Below are positions 18,079 to 30,116 of a stretch of DNA of 64,000 nt, piece by piece. Source of the stretch: Actinomadura flavalba DSM 45200 (GTDB lineage: Bacteria > Actinomycetota > Actinomycetes > Streptosporangiales > Streptosporangiaceae). A program made the position numbers and the translations under genes. The notes under the pieces are model-generated. The model searched no databases. It saw only the letters and a program-made list of their open reading frames with translations, and was not told the DNA's origin. The DNA lies in contig NZ_KB894093.1 in assembly GCF_000374305.1 (NCBI RefSeq), forward strand, positions 1,922,001 to 1,986,000, written 5' to 3'. Position 1 is the first letter of the stretch. The number at the start of each line of letters is the position of its first letter.

Positions 18079-19335
18079 GTGACCGACTCCACCCGGCAGG
18101 CCGACGTCATCGTCGTCGGAGCAGGCCCCGCCGGATCTGCCACCGCCTACTGGCTGGCGCACGCCGGTCTCGACGTGCTGCTCCTGGAGAAGGCCGTCTT
18201 CCCCCGCGACAAGATCTGCGGCGACGGCCTCACCCCCCGCGCCGTCCGCGCCCTCATCGCCATGGGCGTCGACATCGACGGCGACGGCTGGAGCCGCAAC
18301 CGGGGCCTGCGCATCTACGGCGGCGGCCACCGCGTCGAGCTGGACTGGCCCGAGCTGGCCAGCTTCCCCGACTTCGGTCTCGTCCGCTCCCGCATGGACC
18401 TCGACCAGCTCCTCGCCGAGCACGCCGAGAAGGCCGGCGCCCGGCTCCACCAGGGCTGCAACGTCACCGCCCCCGTCCTGGACGAGCGCACCCACCGCAT
18501 CATCGGCGTCACCGCCAAGTACCAGGGCGAGGAGGTGGAGTTCCGCGCGCCGCTCGTCGTCGCCGCCGACGGCAACTCCACCCGCCTGTCGCTGGCCATG
18601 GGCCTCCAGCGCCGCGAGGACCGCCCGATGGGCGTCGCCGTCCGCCGCTACTACGACAGCCCCCGCCACACCGACGACTACATGGAGGCGTGGCTGGAGC
18701 TGTGGGACGGGCAGCGCCTGCTCCCCGGCTACGGCTGGGTGTTCCCGCTGGCCGACGGCACCTGCAACGTCGGCCTCGGGTTGCTCAACACCAGCAAGTC
18801 GTTCCAGAACGTCGACTACCGCGCGATGCTCAAGGGCTGGACGTCCAGCATGCCCGCCGAGTGGGAGTTCGACGAGGACCACGCGCGCGGCCCGGCCCGC
18901 GGCGCGGCGCTGCCGATGGGCTTCAACCGGCAGCCGCACTACACGCGCGGGATGCTGCTCGTCGGCGACGCGGGCGGCATGATCAACCCGTTCAACGGCG
19001 AGGGCATCGACTACGCGCTGGAGTCCGGGCGGCTGGCCGCCGACATCATGGTGCAGGCGCGCTCGCGCCGCACCCCCGCGCAGCGCGAACGGACGCTCTA
19101 CGAGTACCCGCGCATCCTCAAGGACGAGCACGGCGGCTACTTCACGCTGGCGCGCGTCTTCGTCCAGGCCATCGGCGACCCCCGGGTGATGAAGTTCCTC
19201 ACCTCGCACGGCCTGCCCCACCCCACGCTGATGCGGTTCACGCTGAAGCTGCTGGCCAATCTGACCGACCCGCACGGCGGCGACGCCATGGACCGCCTCA
19301 TCAACGCGATGCAGAAGGTGGCTCCGGCGGCGTGA
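18079..19335 (+). CDS. Geranylgeranyl reductase family FAD enzyme (menaquinone tail saturation, MenJ-like)
   Basis: A 418-residue FAD-dependent oxidoreductase. It has the Rossmann motif VIVVGAGPAGSATAYWLA, the family segment FPRDKICGDGLTPRAVRAL, the second FAD motif VGDAGGMINPFNGEGIDYALESGRLAA and GYGWVFPLADGTCNVGLG. This is the geranylgeranyl reductase family; the mycobacterial member MenJ saturates an isoprene unit of menaquinone. Position between menG and nuoA supports a menaquinone substrate. GTG 18079 with AAGAGGAA upstream is preferred over GTG 18040, which falls inside the Rex palindrome. An archaeal-lipid-type or other prenyl role is less likely. Confidence 0.9.
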   Translation: MTDSTRQADVIVVGAGPAGSATAYWLAHAGLDVLLLEKAVFPRDKICGDGLTPRAVRALIAMGVDIDGDGWSRNRGLRIYGGGHRVELDWPELASFPDFGLVRSRMDLDQLLAEHAEKAGARLHQGCNVTAPVLDERTHRIIGVTAKYQGEEVEFRAPLVVAADGNSTRLSLAMGLQRREDRPMGVAVRRYYDSPRHTDDYMEAWLELWDGQRLLPGYGWVFPLADGTCNVGLGLLNTSKSFQNVDYRAMLKGWTSSMPAEWEFDEDHARGPARGAALPMGFNRQPHYTRGMLLVGDAGGMINPFNGEGIDYALESGRLAADIMVQARSRRTPAQRERTLYEYPRILKDEHGGYFTLARVFVQAIGDPRVMKFLTSHGLPHPTLMRFTLKLLANLTDPHGGDAMDRLINAMQKVAPAA

Positions 19336-19525
19336 ACGTGAACGGGCGAGCGGAGACCTCCGCCATGACGTGATCCCCCGAGGGGAGTGTTGATTGATCA
19401 CCTTGATCCAGGTGGCCGACCGCGCCGGTGACTCCGGCGCCAGCCCCGAGGGGGCCGGCCGCCGCCGGGCGCGCCGGTTCGGGCGCGCCCCGTACAACGT
19501 CGTACGTCCCGAGGGGAGGCCCTAG

Positions 19526-19885
19526 ATGGACCTTTACATCCCGGTCATCGTGCTGGCGGCGCTCGGTTTCCTGTTCGCCGCCGGTTCGGTGGCGATGGCC
19601 GCGCTGACCGGCCCCAAACGCTGGAACCGGGCGCGGCTGGACGCCTACGAGTGCGGCATCGAGCCGACGCCGCAACCCGTCGGCGGCGGCCGGATGCCGG
19701 TCAAGTACTACCTGACGGCGATGCTGTTCATCGTCTTCGACATTGAGATCATCTTCCTTTATCCCTGGGCCGTCGCCTTCGACAGCCTGGGGATTTTCGG
19801 TCTGGTGGAGATGGTGCTGTTCATCCTCACCGTTCTGGTGGCGTACGCCTACATCTGGCGGCGCGGCGGTCTGGAGTGGGACTGA
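19526..19885 (+). CDS. nuoA: NADH-quinone oxidoreductase subunit A
   Basis: A 119-residue membrane subunit of complex I with three helices. Signature: [48 protein letters not shown] start with GGGGAGG upstream. It is first of the nuoA-N run, 190 bp after the reductase gene. That gap holds no convincing gene, so nuoA may use its own promoter or read-through from the Rex-controlled one. The subunit belongs to the quinone-site/proton-path junction. Confidence 0.97.
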   Translation: MDLYIPVIVLAALGFLFAAGSVAMAALTGPKRWNRARLDAYECGIEPTPQPVGGGRMPVKYYLTAMLFIVFDIEIIFLYPWAVAFDSLGIFGLVEMVLFILTVLVAYAYIWRRGGLEWD

Positions 19886-19886
19886 G

Positions 19887-20441
19887 ATGGGTCTAGAGGA
19901 GAAGCTGCCCAGCGGCTTTCTGCTGACCACGGTCGAGCAGGTCGCCGGATGGGCGCGAGCGAGTTCGGTGTGGCCCGCGACGTTCGGCCTCGCGTGCTGC
20001 GCGATCGAGATGATGGCCGCCGGCGACCCCCGGCACGACTTCTCCCGGTGGGGGATGGAGCGTGCCTCGGCGACCCCCCGGCAGGCCGACCTGATGATCG
20101 TCGCGGGCCGGGTGAGCCAGAAGATGGCGCCGGTGCTGCGGCAGATCTACGACCAGATGACCGAGCCGAAGTGGGTCATCGCGATGGGCGTGTGCGCGTC
20201 GTCGGGCGGCATGTTCAACAACTACGCGGTGGTGCAGGGCGTCGACCACGTCGTCCCGGTGGACATCTACCTGCCGGGCTGCCCGCCGCGCCCGGAGATG
20301 CTGCTGGACGCCATTCTCAAACTGCACGACAAGATCGGCAACGAGAAGCTCGGCGCGCAGCGCAAGAAGCAGGTGCAGGAGCTGGAGATCGCCAAGCGGC
20401 GGCAGCTTCCGCTGCTCGGCCAGTCGGGGGCGGCGTCGTGA
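19887..20441 (+). CDS. nuoB: NADH-quinone oxidoreductase subunit B
   Basis: A 184-residue peripheral-arm subunit that carries the last iron-sulphur cluster, N2. All four ligands are visible: tandem Cys37-Cys38 ([11 protein letters not shown]), Cys103 ([10 protein letters not shown]) and Cys132 ([10 protein letters not shown]). It begins one base after the nuoA stop. A basic C-terminal tail ([16 protein letters not shown]) extends beyond the E. coli-type core. Confidence 0.97.
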   Translation: MGLEEKLPSGFLLTTVEQVAGWARASSVWPATFGLACCAIEMMAAGDPRHDFSRWGMERASATPRQADLMIVAGRVSQKMAPVLRQIYDQMTEPKWVIAMGVCASSGGMFNNYAVVQGVDHVVPVDIYLPGCPPRPEMLLDAILKLHDKIGNEKLGAQRKKQVQELEIAKRRQLPLLGQSGAAS

Positions 20442-21180
20442 GTTCACAGCATCCCGAGCAGAACGCCGAGCAGGGCGGCGACCGGCTGCCCGCCGAGACC
20501 CCGGACGAGCGGCGCGAGCAGCCGATCGCCCGGCACGGCATGTTCGGCGCGAAGACGACGGGCGACACCTCCGGCTACGGCGGCCTGGTCGTCCGGCAGC
20601 GTCCCAAGCTGTACGCCGAGCGGCCGTACGGCGGTCCGGGCGGCGGCGCCGAGCCGGGCGAGTTCGACTTCGTCGCCGACGAACTGGAGTCGGCGCTGCC
20701 GAACTTCGGCGACGCGGTCGAGCGCGTCGTCGTCGACCGCGGCGAGCTGACGTTCCACGTGCGGCGCGAGCACCTGAAGGCCGTCGCGCGCGAGCTGCGC
20801 GACCGCGTCGACCTGCGGTTCGAGCTGTGCACGGGCGTCTCGGGCGTCCACTACCCCGACGACACCGGCGCCGAGCTGCACGCCGTCTACCACCTGCTGT
20901 CGATGACGCACAACCGGCGCGTGCGGCTGGAGGTGAGCTGCCCCGACGCCGACCCCCACATCCCGTCGGTGGTGGACATCTATCCGACCAACGACTGGCA
21001 CGAGCGCGAGACCTGGGACTTCTTCGGGATCGTGTTCGACGGGCACCCGGCGCTGACCCGCATCGAGATGCCCGACGACTGGGTCGGCCACCCGCAGCGC
21101 AAGGACTACCCGCTCGGCGGCATCCCCGTCGAGTACCGAGGTGCGGAGATCCCGCCGCCGGATGAGCGGAGGTCGTACGT

Positions 21181-21184
<4 letters not shown>
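20438..21184 (+). CDS. nuoC: NADH-quinone oxidoreductase subunit C
   Basis: A 248-residue peripheral subunit of complex I, separate from NuoD. A charged, disordered N-terminus of about 60 residues precedes the 30-kDa subunit domain. The signature is [55 protein letters not shown] start overlapping the nuoB stop by 4 bp (GTGA). Confidence 0.96.
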
Positions 21185-22523
<1,339 letters not shown>

Positions 22524-22527
<4 letters not shown>

Positions 22528-23351
22528 CGCACACGCACGATCACGTCGAGGGTCCGTACAGCAACACCGACCCCTACGACATCCCGACGCGCGAGGCGCT
22601 GGAGCGCGACGCCAAGGAGATCATCGCGCGCTATCCGAAGGCGCGTTCGGCGCTGCTGCCGATGCTGCACCTGGTGCAGTCGGTGGACGGCCACATCACC
22701 CAGCGCGGCATCGACCTGTGCGCCGAACTGCTCGGCATCACGCCCGCGCAGGTCACGGGCGTCGCGACCTTCTACACGCAGTACAAGCGCGAGCCGGTCG
22801 GCGAGTACCACGTCGGCGTCTGCATCAACACGCTGTGCGCGGTGATGGGCGGCGACCAGATCTGGTCCGAGCTGAGCGAGCACGTCGGCGTCGGCCACGA
22901 CGAGGTCACCCCGGACGGCACGGTGTCGCTGGAGCGCATCGAGTGCAACGCGGCCTGCGACTTCGCGCCGGTGATGACAGTGAACTGGGAGTTCTTCGAC
23001 GACATGACGCCGGAGAAGGCCAAGCAACTCGTCGACGACCTGCGCGCCGGGAGGCCCGTGGTTCCGTCGCGCGGCCCCGACTCGCTGTGCTCGTGGAAGC
23101 AGGCGTGCCGCGTGCTCGCCGGGTTCCCCGACGGCCGCGCCCACGAGGGCGTGCAGGCCGGGCCGCAGTCGCTGCGCGGCCTGGAACTGGCGATCGAGCG
23201 CGGCTGGACGGCGCCCGACCCGGACGCCGACCGCGAGCGCCCCGACGAGCCCGTCCGTCCGGAGGAGGTCTCCGACCCGCCGCCGAACGAACCCGGCAAG
23301 CCCATCGGCGGCGAGGTCAAGCCCGGATCACAGGAGGGGACGAACCGGTGA
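22524..23351 (+). CDS. nuoE: NADH-quinone oxidoreductase subunit E
   Basis: The 24-kDa subunit with the [2Fe-2S] N1a site. Its four Cys are in [15 protein letters not shown] and [13 protein letters not shown] on a thioredoxin-like fold. At 275 residues it is much longer than E. coli NuoE (about 166): roughly 95 extra residues follow the fold, including [14 protein letters not shown] and a Pro/Glu-rich tail. ATG start overlapping nuoD by 4 bp. It partners NuoF in the NADH-oxidising module. Confidence 0.96.
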
Positions 23352-24643
23352 CCACTCTGACTCCGATCCTCACCCGGCACTGGGACCAGGCCGACTCGTT
23401 CACCCGCGCCGGATACGAGCGCGAGGGCGGCTACCAGGGCCTGCGCACGGCGCTCACGATGGACCCGGACGCGATCGTCCAGGCCGTCAAGGACTCCGGT
23501 CTGCGCGGCCGGGGCGGCGCTGGGTTCCCGACTGGGATGAAGTGGGGGTTCCTGCCGCCGAGCAGCCCGAACCCGCGCTACCTGGTCGTCAACGCGGACG
23601 AGTCCGAGCCGGGCACGTGCAAGGACATCCCGCTCATGATGGCCAACCCGCACGTGCTCGTCGAAGGCGTGATCATCAGCGCCTTCGCGATCAAGTCGAA
23701 CCACGCGTTCATCTACGTGCGCGGCGAGGTGCTGCACGTGATCCGCCGCCTCCAGCAGGCGGTGGCGGAGGCGTACGAGGCCGGTTACCTCGGGCACGAC
23801 ATCCTCGGCTCCGGCTACGACCTGGAACTGGTCGTGCACACCGGCGCCGGGGCCTACATCTGCGGCGAGGAGACGGCGCTGCTGGACTCCCTGGAGGGGT
23901 TCCGCGGTCAGCCCAGGCTCAAGCCCCCCTTCCCGGCGGTCGCGGGACTCTACGGCGGTCCCACCGTCATCAACAACGTGGAGTCGATCGCGTCGGTTCC
24001 CTCGATCGTCGGCAACGGGCCCGAGTGGTTCGCGGCGATGGGCACCGAGAAGTCGCAGGGCTACGGGATCTTCTCGCTGTCCGGGCACGTCGCCCGGCCC
24101 GGCCAGTACGAGGCGCCGCTCGGCATCACGCTGCGCGAGCTGCTGGACATGGCGGGCGGGGTGCGGGCCGGGCACCGGCTGAAGTTCTGGACGCCGGGCG
24201 GCTCGTCCACGCCGCTGTTCACCGACGAGCACCTGGACGTCCCGCTGGACTTCGAGTCCGTCGGCGCGGCCGGGTCGATGCTCGGCACCCGCGCCCTCCA
24301 GATCTTCGACGAGACCACCTGCGTCGTCCGCGCGGTGCTGCGCTGGTCGGAGTTCTACGCGCACGAGTCGTGCGGCAAGTGCACGCCGTGCCGCGAGGGG
24401 ACGTACTGGTACAAGCAGACCCTCAAGCGGCTGGAGGCGGGCCAGGGCTCCGAAGAGGACCTGGAGACCCTGCTCGACCTGTCCGACAACATCCTCGGCC
24501 GGTCGTTCTGCGCCCTCGGCGACGGTGCGACGAGCCCGGTGGTCTCGTCCATCAAGCTGTTCCGCGACGAGTACCTGGCGCACTTCGAGCAGGGCGGCTG
24601 CCCGTTCGACCCGGCCAAGTCCACCCTCTGGGCAGGTGCCTGA
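23348..24643 (+). CDS. nuoF: NADH-quinone oxidoreductase subunit F
   Basis: The 431-residue NADH-binding subunit. It has the NADH/FMN sites [18 protein letters not shown] and [35 protein letters not shown], and the N3 [4Fe-4S] motif [12 protein letters not shown] followed by [16 protein letters not shown] start overlapping the nuoE stop by 4 bp. Confidence 0.97.
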   Translation: MTTLTPILTRHWDQADSFTRAGYEREGGYQGLRTALTMDPDAIVQAVKDSGLRGRGGAGFPTGMKWGFLPPSSPNPRYLVVNADESEPGTCKDIPLMMANPHVLVEGVIISAFAIKSNHAFIYVRGEVLHVIRRLQQAVAEAYEAGYLGHDILGSGYDLELVVHTGAGAYICGEETALLDSLEGFRGQPRLKPPFPAVAGLYGGPTVINNVESIASVPSIVGNGPEWFAAMGTEKSQGYGIFSLSGHVARPGQYEAPLGITLRELLDMAGGVRAGHRLKFWTPGGSSTPLFTDEHLDVPLDFESVGAAGSMLGTRALQIFDETTCVVRAVLRWSEFYAHESCGKCTPCREGTYWYKQTLKRLEAGQGSEEDLETLLDLSDNILGRSFCALGDGATSPVVSSIKLFRDEYLAHFEQGGCPFDPAKSTLWAGA

Positions 24644-27063
24644 TGACCGTCACCGAGAACGAGAAGAACGTCGAGAAGCGCCCGGAGATGGTCGCGCTGA
24701 CCATCGACGGGTTCGAGATCGAGGTGCCCAAGGGCACCCTGATCATCCGGGCCGCCGAACTGCTCGGCATCCAGATCCCGCGCTTCTGCGACCACCCGCT
24801 GCTCGACCCCGTCGGGGCCTGCCGCCAGTGCCTGGTGGAGATCCCCGACGCGGGCAACGGGCGCGGGATGCCCAAGCCGCAGGCGTCGTGCACGACGCCG
24901 GTCATGCCGGGCATGGTCGTCAAGACGCAGCTCACCAGCGCCGTCGCCGACAAGGCGCAGCACGGCGTGATGGAGCTGCTGCTGATCAACCACCCGCTCG
25001 ACTGCCCCGTCTGCGACAAGGGCGGCGAGTGCCCGTTGCAGAACCAGGCGATGTCGAACGGGCGCGGTGAGACGCGGTTCGTCGAGACCAAGCGGACGTT
25101 CCCCAAGCCGATCGGGCTGTCCAGCCAGGTCCTGCTGGACCGCGAGCGCTGCATCCAGTGCGCCCGCTGCACCCGGTTCTCCGACCAGATCGCCGGGGAC
25201 GCGTTCATCGACCTGTTCGAGCGCGGCGCCAAGGAGCAGGTCGGCGTCGCCGAGGACAAGCCGTTCCAGTCGTACTTCTCCGGCAACACGGTGCAGATCT
25301 GCCCGGTCGGGGCGCTCACCGGCGCCGCCTACCGGTTCCGGTCCCGGCCGTTCGACCTGGTGTCGGCGCCGAGCACCTGCGAGCACTGCGCGTCGGGCTG
25401 CTCGCTGCGCACCGACCACCGCCGCGGCAAGGTGATGCGGCGGCTGGCGGGCGACGACCCGCAGGTCAACGAGGAGTGGAACTGCGACAAGGGCCGGTGG
25501 GCGTTCCCGTACGCGACCCGGCCCGAGCGGCTGACGCACCCGCTGGTCCGCAACGAGCGCGGCGAGCTGGAGGTCGCGTCGTGGCCGGAGGCGCTGACGA
25601 TCGCCGCCCGCGGCCTGGCCGCCGCGCGCGGCAACGCGGGCGTGCTCACCGGCGGGCGCCTCACCCTGGAGGACGCCTACGCCTACGCCAAGTTCGCGCG
25701 GACCGCGCTGCACACCAACGACATCGACTTCCGGGCCCGCGCCCACTCGGCGGAGGAGGCGGACTTCCTCGCCGCGTCCGTCGCGGGCCGCCCGATCGAG
25801 GTGTCCTACGCCGACCTGGAGAAGGCGCCGGTCGTGCTGCTCGCCGGGTTCGAGCCCGAGGAGGAGTCGCCGATCGTCTTCCTGCGGCTGCGCAAGGCGT
25901 ACCGCAAGGGGACGCTGAAGGTGTTCGGCGTCGCGCCGTTCGCGACGCGCGGCCTGGCCAAGGTCGGCGGCACGCTGCTGCCGACGGCGCCGGGCGCCGA
26001 GGCCGAGACGCTGGGCTCGCTGCCCGGCGACGTCCGCGACCTGCTCGCCGCGCCGGGCGCGATCGTCCTGCTGGGCGAGCGCCTGGCGGGCAGCCCCGGC
26101 GCGCTGTCCACGGCGGCCCGGCTCGCCGCGATCACCGGCGCCCGCGTGGCGTGGGTGCCGCGCCGGGCGGGGGAGCGCGGCGCGCTGGAGGCCGGGGCGC
26201 TGCCCGCCCTGCTGCCGATCGGACGGCCCGTCACCGACGCCGCCGCCCGCGCCGAGGTGGCGCGGGTGTGGGGCGTCGCCGGTCTGCCCGACGTCCCCGG
26301 CCGCGACGCGGCGGCGATCGTCGACGACGCCGCCGCCGGGAACTTCGGCGCGCTGCTGGTCGGCGGCGTCGACCCCGACGACCTGCCCGACCCGGACGCC
26401 GTCCGGGCCGCGCTGGACGCCACCCCGTTCGTCGTCTCGCTGGAGCAGCGGCCGAGCGCCGTCACCGACCGCGCCGACGTGGTGCTGCCGGTCGCGGCCG
26501 TCGCCGAGAAGTCCGGCACGTTCGTGGACTGGGAGGGCCGGGGTCGTCCGTTCGACACCGTGTTGAAGTCGTCCGGGAAGATGGCCGACCTGCGCGTCCT
26601 GGACGCGGTCGCGGCCGAGATGGACGTCCACCTGGGCCTGCCCGGCCCGGAGGCCGCCCGCCGCGAACTCACCGAACTCGGGGCGTACCGGGGCGAGCGT
26701 CCCGCCGCGCCGAACGTGACGCAGCCCGCCACCGGGGCCCCGGCCGCCGGTGAGGCCGTCGTCGCCACCTGGCGACTCCTGCTCGACCGGGGCCGCCTCC
26801 AGGACGGCGAACCCCACCTGGCCGGGACCGCCAAGCCCGCCGTCGCGCGGCTGTCGCCCGCCACCGCCGCCGAGATCGGCGCCCGCACCGAGGTCACCGT
26901 CCTCGGCCCGCGCGGCTCGGTCACGTTGCCGCTGGAGATCACCCCCGACCTCGTGGACCGGGTCGTGTGGCTGCCGACGAACTCGGCGGGCTGCGCGCTC
27001 TACCCGCAGGTCGGCGCGGCGGCCGGGGACGTGGTCACGATCACCGCCGGAGGTGCCGCATGA
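24643..27063 (+). CDS. nuoG: NADH-quinone oxidoreductase subunit G
   Basis: An 806-residue subunit carrying several Fe-S clusters. The N-terminal [2Fe-2S] site is [15 protein letters not shown], the HxxxC-type [4Fe-4S] site is [15 protein letters not shown], and a further [4Fe-4S] site is [12 protein letters not shown] plus CPVGALT. The N7-type pattern CEHCASGC plus a fourth Cys after 27 residues (CDKGRW) is present, a cluster kept only in some bacteria. A molybdopterin-oxidoreductase-like domain, degenerate in complex I, follows. ATG overlaps the nuoF stop by one base. Confidence 0.97.
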   Translation: MTVTENEKNVEKRPEMVALTIDGFEIEVPKGTLIIRAAELLGIQIPRFCDHPLLDPVGACRQCLVEIPDAGNGRGMPKPQASCTTPVMPGMVVKTQLTSAVADKAQHGVMELLLINHPLDCPVCDKGGECPLQNQAMSNGRGETRFVETKRTFPKPIGLSSQVLLDRERCIQCARCTRFSDQIAGDAFIDLFERGAKEQVGVAEDKPFQSYFSGNTVQICPVGALTGAAYRFRSRPFDLVSAPSTCEHCASGCSLRTDHRRGKVMRRLAGDDPQVNEEWNCDKGRWAFPYATRPERLTHPLVRNERGELEVASWPEALTIAARGLAAARGNAGVLTGGRLTLEDAYAYAKFARTALHTNDIDFRARAHSAEEADFLAASVAGRPIEVSYADLEKAPVVLLAGFEPEEESPIVFLRLRKAYRKGTLKVFGVAPFATRGLAKVGGTLLPTAPGAEAETLGSLPGDVRDLLAAPGAIVLLGERLAGSPGALSTAARLAAITGARVAWVPRRAGERGALEAGALPALLPIGRPVTDAAARAEVARVWGVAGLPDVPGRDAAAIVDDAAAGNFGALLVGGVDPDDLPDPDAVRAALDATPFVVSLEQRPSAVTDRADVVLPVAAVAEKSGTFVDWEGRGRPFDTVLKSSGKMADLRVLDAVAAEMDVHLGLPGPEAARRELTELGAYRGERPAAPNVTQPATGAPAAGEAVVATWRLLLDRGRLQDGEPHLAGTAKPAVARLSPATAAEIGARTEVTVLGPRGSVTLPLEITPDLVDRVVWLPTNSAGCALYPQVGAAAGDVVTITAGGAA

Positions 27064-28391
27064 GCCCGCTCGCAGGACCCGCGCCGTCCGATCCGACGCT
27101 CCAGTCGTTCGGCCAGGACCCCTGGTGGATCATCGCCATCAAGGTCGTCGCGATCTTCGGGTTCCTCGTCGTCGGCGTGCTGATGACGATGTGGATCGAA
27201 CGCCGCGTCATCGGCCGCATGCAGCTCCGGACCGGCCCCAACCGGGCCGGGCCGTTCGGCCTGCTCCAGGGCCTCGCCGACGGCGTCAAGCTGGCGCTGA
27301 AAGAGGACATCGTCCCGTCCAAGGTGGACAAGGTCGTCTTCATCCTCGCGCCGATCATCGTGGCGGTGCCCGCGTTCGTCGCGTTCATCATCATCCCGTT
27401 CGGCCCGATGGTGTCGATCTTCGGCCACCACACGCCGCTCCAGGGCACGGACCTGCCGGTCGCGGTGCTGCTCGTCCTCGCCACCGCGTCGATGGGCGTC
27501 TACGGCGGCGTCCTGATGGGCTGGTCGTCGATGTCGCCGTACTCGCTGCTCGGCGGGCTGCGCTCCACCGCGCAGGTGATCTCCTACGAGATCGCGATGG
27601 CGCTGTCGTTCGTCGCGGTGTTCATGTTCGCCGGGACGATGTCGACCAGCGAGATCGTCAACGCGCAGGCCGACCGCTGGTACGTCCTGCTCCTGCTGCC
27701 GTCGTTCCTCATCTACGTCGTGACGATGATGGGCGAGTCCGGCCGCATCCCGTTCGACCTGCCCGAGGGTGAGGGCGAGATCGTCGGCGGCGTCCACACC
27801 GAGTACTCCTCGCTGAAGTTCGCGATGTTCTTCCTCGCCGAGTACATCAACCTGATCACGCTGTCGGCGCTGGCCACCACGCTGTTCCTCGGCGGCTGGC
27901 GCGCCCCCGCCCCGATCTCCACGGTCTGGGAGGGCGCGAACGCCGGCTGGTGGCCGCTGCTGTGGTTCACCGGCAAGCTGCTGGCGTTCATCTTCTTCTT
28001 CATCTGGCTGCGGGCGTCGCTGCCGCGCGTCCGCTACGACCAGCTCATGAAGCTCGGCTGGAAGGTCCTCATCCCGTTCTCGCTCGGGTGGATCCTGCTC
28101 GTCGCCACCATCCGCGCGCTGCGCAACGAGGGCTACGAGATGCAGGACATCGTCATCGTCTCGGTGATCGCCGCGACGGTGATCCTGGTCGGCACCGTCG
28201 CGTGGGAACTGCTGCGCGGCGGCAGCGACGACGACGAGGACGACGGCGCGTCCGCCGCCAAGCCCGTGCCCGCCGAAGGGGGCTTCCCCGTGCCGCCGCT
28301 CGACGCGCCGCACTACCACGGACGACCGGCCTCCGCCCCGGCGTCCACGACGACAACCGCCCGTGAGGAGGTCGGCAGTGGGACTCACTGA
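27060..28391 (+). CDS. nuoH: NADH-quinone oxidoreductase subunit H
   Basis: A 443-residue membrane subunit with eight or more helices that joins the peripheral arm to the proton pumps at the quinone site. Signatures are [37 protein letters not shown] and [28 protein letters not shown] hydrophilic C-terminal tail of about 60 residues (acidic, then Pro/His/Ala-rich) is extra compared with E. coli NuoH. Overlaps nuoG by 4 bp and nuoI by 14 bp. Confidence 0.97.
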   Translation: MSPLAGPAPSDPTLQSFGQDPWWIIAIKVVAIFGFLVVGVLMTMWIERRVIGRMQLRTGPNRAGPFGLLQGLADGVKLALKEDIVPSKVDKVVFILAPIIVAVPAFVAFIIIPFGPMVSIFGHHTPLQGTDLPVAVLLVLATASMGVYGGVLMGWSSMSPYSLLGGLRSTAQVISYEIAMALSFVAVFMFAGTMSTSEIVNAQADRWYVLLLLPSFLIYVVTMMGESGRIPFDLPEGEGEIVGGVHTEYSSLKFAMFFLAEYINLITLSALATTLFLGGWRAPAPISTVWEGANAGWWPLLWFTGKLLAFIFFFIWLRASLPRVRYDQLMKLGWKVLIPFSLGWILLVATIRALRNEGYEMQDIVIVSVIAATVILVGTVAWELLRGGSDDDEDDGASAAKPVPAEGGFPVPPLDAPHYHGRPASAPASTTTTAREEVGSGTH

Positions 28392-28911
28392 CTTCCTGAA
28401 CCCGGTCAAGGGGTTCGGGGTCTCGTTCCATCAGATGTTCACCAAGAGCGAGACCGTCCAGTACCCCGAGGCCAAGAAGCCGACCGCGCCGCGCTTCCAC
28501 GGCCGCCACCAGCTCAACCGGTGGCCGGACGGCCTGGAGAAGTGCATCGGCTGCGAGCTGTGCGCGTGGGCGTGCCCCGCCGACGCGATCTTCGTCGAGG
28601 GCGCCGACAACACCGACGACGAGCGCTACTCGCCCGGCGAGCGGTACGGCCGCGTCTACCAGATCAACTACCTGCGCTGCATCCTGTGCGGGCTGTGCAT
28701 CGAGGCGTGCCCGACCCGGGCGCTCACGATGACCAACGAGTACGAACTGGCCGACGACAGCCGCGAGAGCCTCATCTACACCAAGGACATGCTGCTCGCG
28801 CCGCTGCGCGAGGGCATGGACGCCCCGCCGCACGAGATGCGGCTCGGCGACACCGAGGAGGACTACTACCGGCTCGGCCTCCAGCAGCCCGAGGGCGGTG
28901 ACGGCAAGTGA
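28378..28911 (+). CDS. nuoI: NADH-quinone oxidoreductase subunit I
   Basis: A 177-residue ferredoxin-like subunit with two [4Fe-4S] motifs, [12 protein letters not shown] and [12 protein letters not shown], that relay electrons toward NuoB. GTG 28378 is chosen: GAGGAGG lies 6-7 bases upstream and the product begins with the typical [21 protein letters not shown]. This start lies inside the nuoH 3' end. Confidence 0.97.
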   Translation: MGLTDFLNPVKGFGVSFHQMFTKSETVQYPEAKKPTAPRFHGRHQLNRWPDGLEKCIGCELCAWACPADAIFVEGADNTDDERYSPGERYGRVYQINYLRCILCGLCIEACPTRALTMTNEYELADDSRESLIYTKDMLLAPLREGMDAPPHEMRLGDTEEDYYRLGLQQPEGGDGK

Positions 28912-29810
28912 ACGCGCCGCTCGCCCAGGTGGCCGACGCGCACGCCGCCGAGCCGTTCTTCTTCTGGCTCCTGGCGGTCGTGTCCGTCGCCGCCGCCGTC
29001 GGCATGATCTTCATGAAGCGCGCCGTGCACTCGGCGCTGCTGCTGGCCGTCGTCATGCTGAGCCTCGCCGCGCTGTACGCCATCCAGGACGCGCCGTTCC
29101 TCGCGTTCGTCCAGGTCATCGTGTACACCGGCGCCGTCCTCATGCTGTTCCTGTTCGTGCTCATGCTCGTCGGCGTCTCCTCCACGGACTCGCTCGTCGA
29201 GACGATCCGCGGGCAGCGGTTCTGGGCCGCGGTCGCCGGGCTCGGCTTCCTCGTCCTGCTGACCGCCGGGCTCGGCAACGCCGCCCTCGGCGACGCCGCC
29301 GGGCTGCGCGCCGCCAACGCCGACGGCAACGTCATGGGGCTCGCCCGGCTGCTGTTCAAGGACTACGTGTTCGCGTTCGAGGCGGCCAGCGCCCTGCTGA
29401 TCACCGCCGCGCTCGGCGCGATGGTGCTGGCGCACCGCGAGCGCACCGAGCCCAGGCCGACGCAGCGCCAGCTCTCCGAGCGGCGGTTCGCGTCCGGCCG
29501 GCACCCCGGGCCGCTGCCCGGACCGGGCACCTACGCGCGGCACAACGCCGTCGACATGCCCGCGCTGCTGCCCGACGGCACCCCGTCGGAGCTGTCGGTC
29601 AGCCCCGTCATCGCGGCGCGCACCGACACCGTCGCCCGCCACGACGACCTGCACGGCGACTCCGAGACCGACGCGCTCGCCGCCGACGTCCGCCGGGTCC
29701 GCGCCGTCACCGAGGAGGCGGAGGGCGCCGACGCCGAAGGCCGGGCCCCGTTCCGCTCCACCGGGACGGGCGCGACCGGCACCTCAACCGAAGGCGAGGC
29801 TGGTCAATGA
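28908..29810 (+). CDS. nuoJ: NADH-quinone oxidoreductase subunit J
   Basis: A 300-residue subunit with five N-terminal transmembrane helices and the signature [51 protein letters not shown]. After about residue 175 comes a hydrophilic tail of about 125 residues, absent from E. coli NuoJ (184 residues) and probably cytoplasmic. GTG start overlapping nuoI by 4 bp. Confidence 0.96.
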   Translation: MNAPLAQVADAHAAEPFFFWLLAVVSVAAAVGMIFMKRAVHSALLLAVVMLSLAALYAIQDAPFLAFVQVIVYTGAVLMLFLFVLMLVGVSSTDSLVETIRGQRFWAAVAGLGFLVLLTAGLGNAALGDAAGLRAANADGNVMGLARLLFKDYVFAFEAASALLITAALGAMVLAHRERTEPRPTQRQLSERRFASGRHPGPLPGPGTYARHNAVDMPALLPDGTPSELSVSPVIAARTDTVARHDDLHGDSETDALAADVRRVRAVTEEAEGADAEGRAPFRSTGTGATGTSTEGEAGQ

Positions 29811-30106
29811 GCCCGGGGCACTACCTGGCCCTCTCGGCGATCCTGTTCACCATCGGCGCGATCGGCGTGCTCGTCCGCCGCAACGCGATCGTGGTGTTCA
29901 TGTGCGTCGAGCTGATGCTGAACGCCTGCAACCTGGCGTTCGTCACCTTCGCCCGGATGCACGGGAACCTGCACGGCCAGATCATCGCGTTCTTCGTGAT
30001 GGTCGTCGCCGCGGCGGAGGTCGTGGTCGGGCTGGCGATCATCATGACCATCTTCCGGACCCGCAGGTCCTCGTCGGTCGACGACGCGAACCTGCTGAAG
30101 TACTGA
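29807..30106 (+). CDS. nuoK: NADH-quinone oxidoreductase subunit K
   Basis: A 99-residue, three-helix antiporter-like (MrpC-type) subunit. Signature: [41 protein letters not shown], which includes the conserved membrane Glu of VELMLNA. The last helix is [26 protein letters not shown] start overlapping nuoJ by 4 bp. Confidence 0.97.
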   Translation: MSPGHYLALSAILFTIGAIGVLVRRNAIVVFMCVELMLNACNLAFVTFARMHGNLHGQIIAFFVMVVAAAEVVVGLAIIMTIFRTRRSSSVDDANLLKY

Positions 30107-30116
30107 GAGGTCACGG

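Noticed and set aside
19336..19525. Short possible ORFs between the geranylgeranyl reductase and nuoA
   Set aside because: Only TTG/GTG starts, Arg/Gly-rich products and no RBS; treated as untranslated leader.
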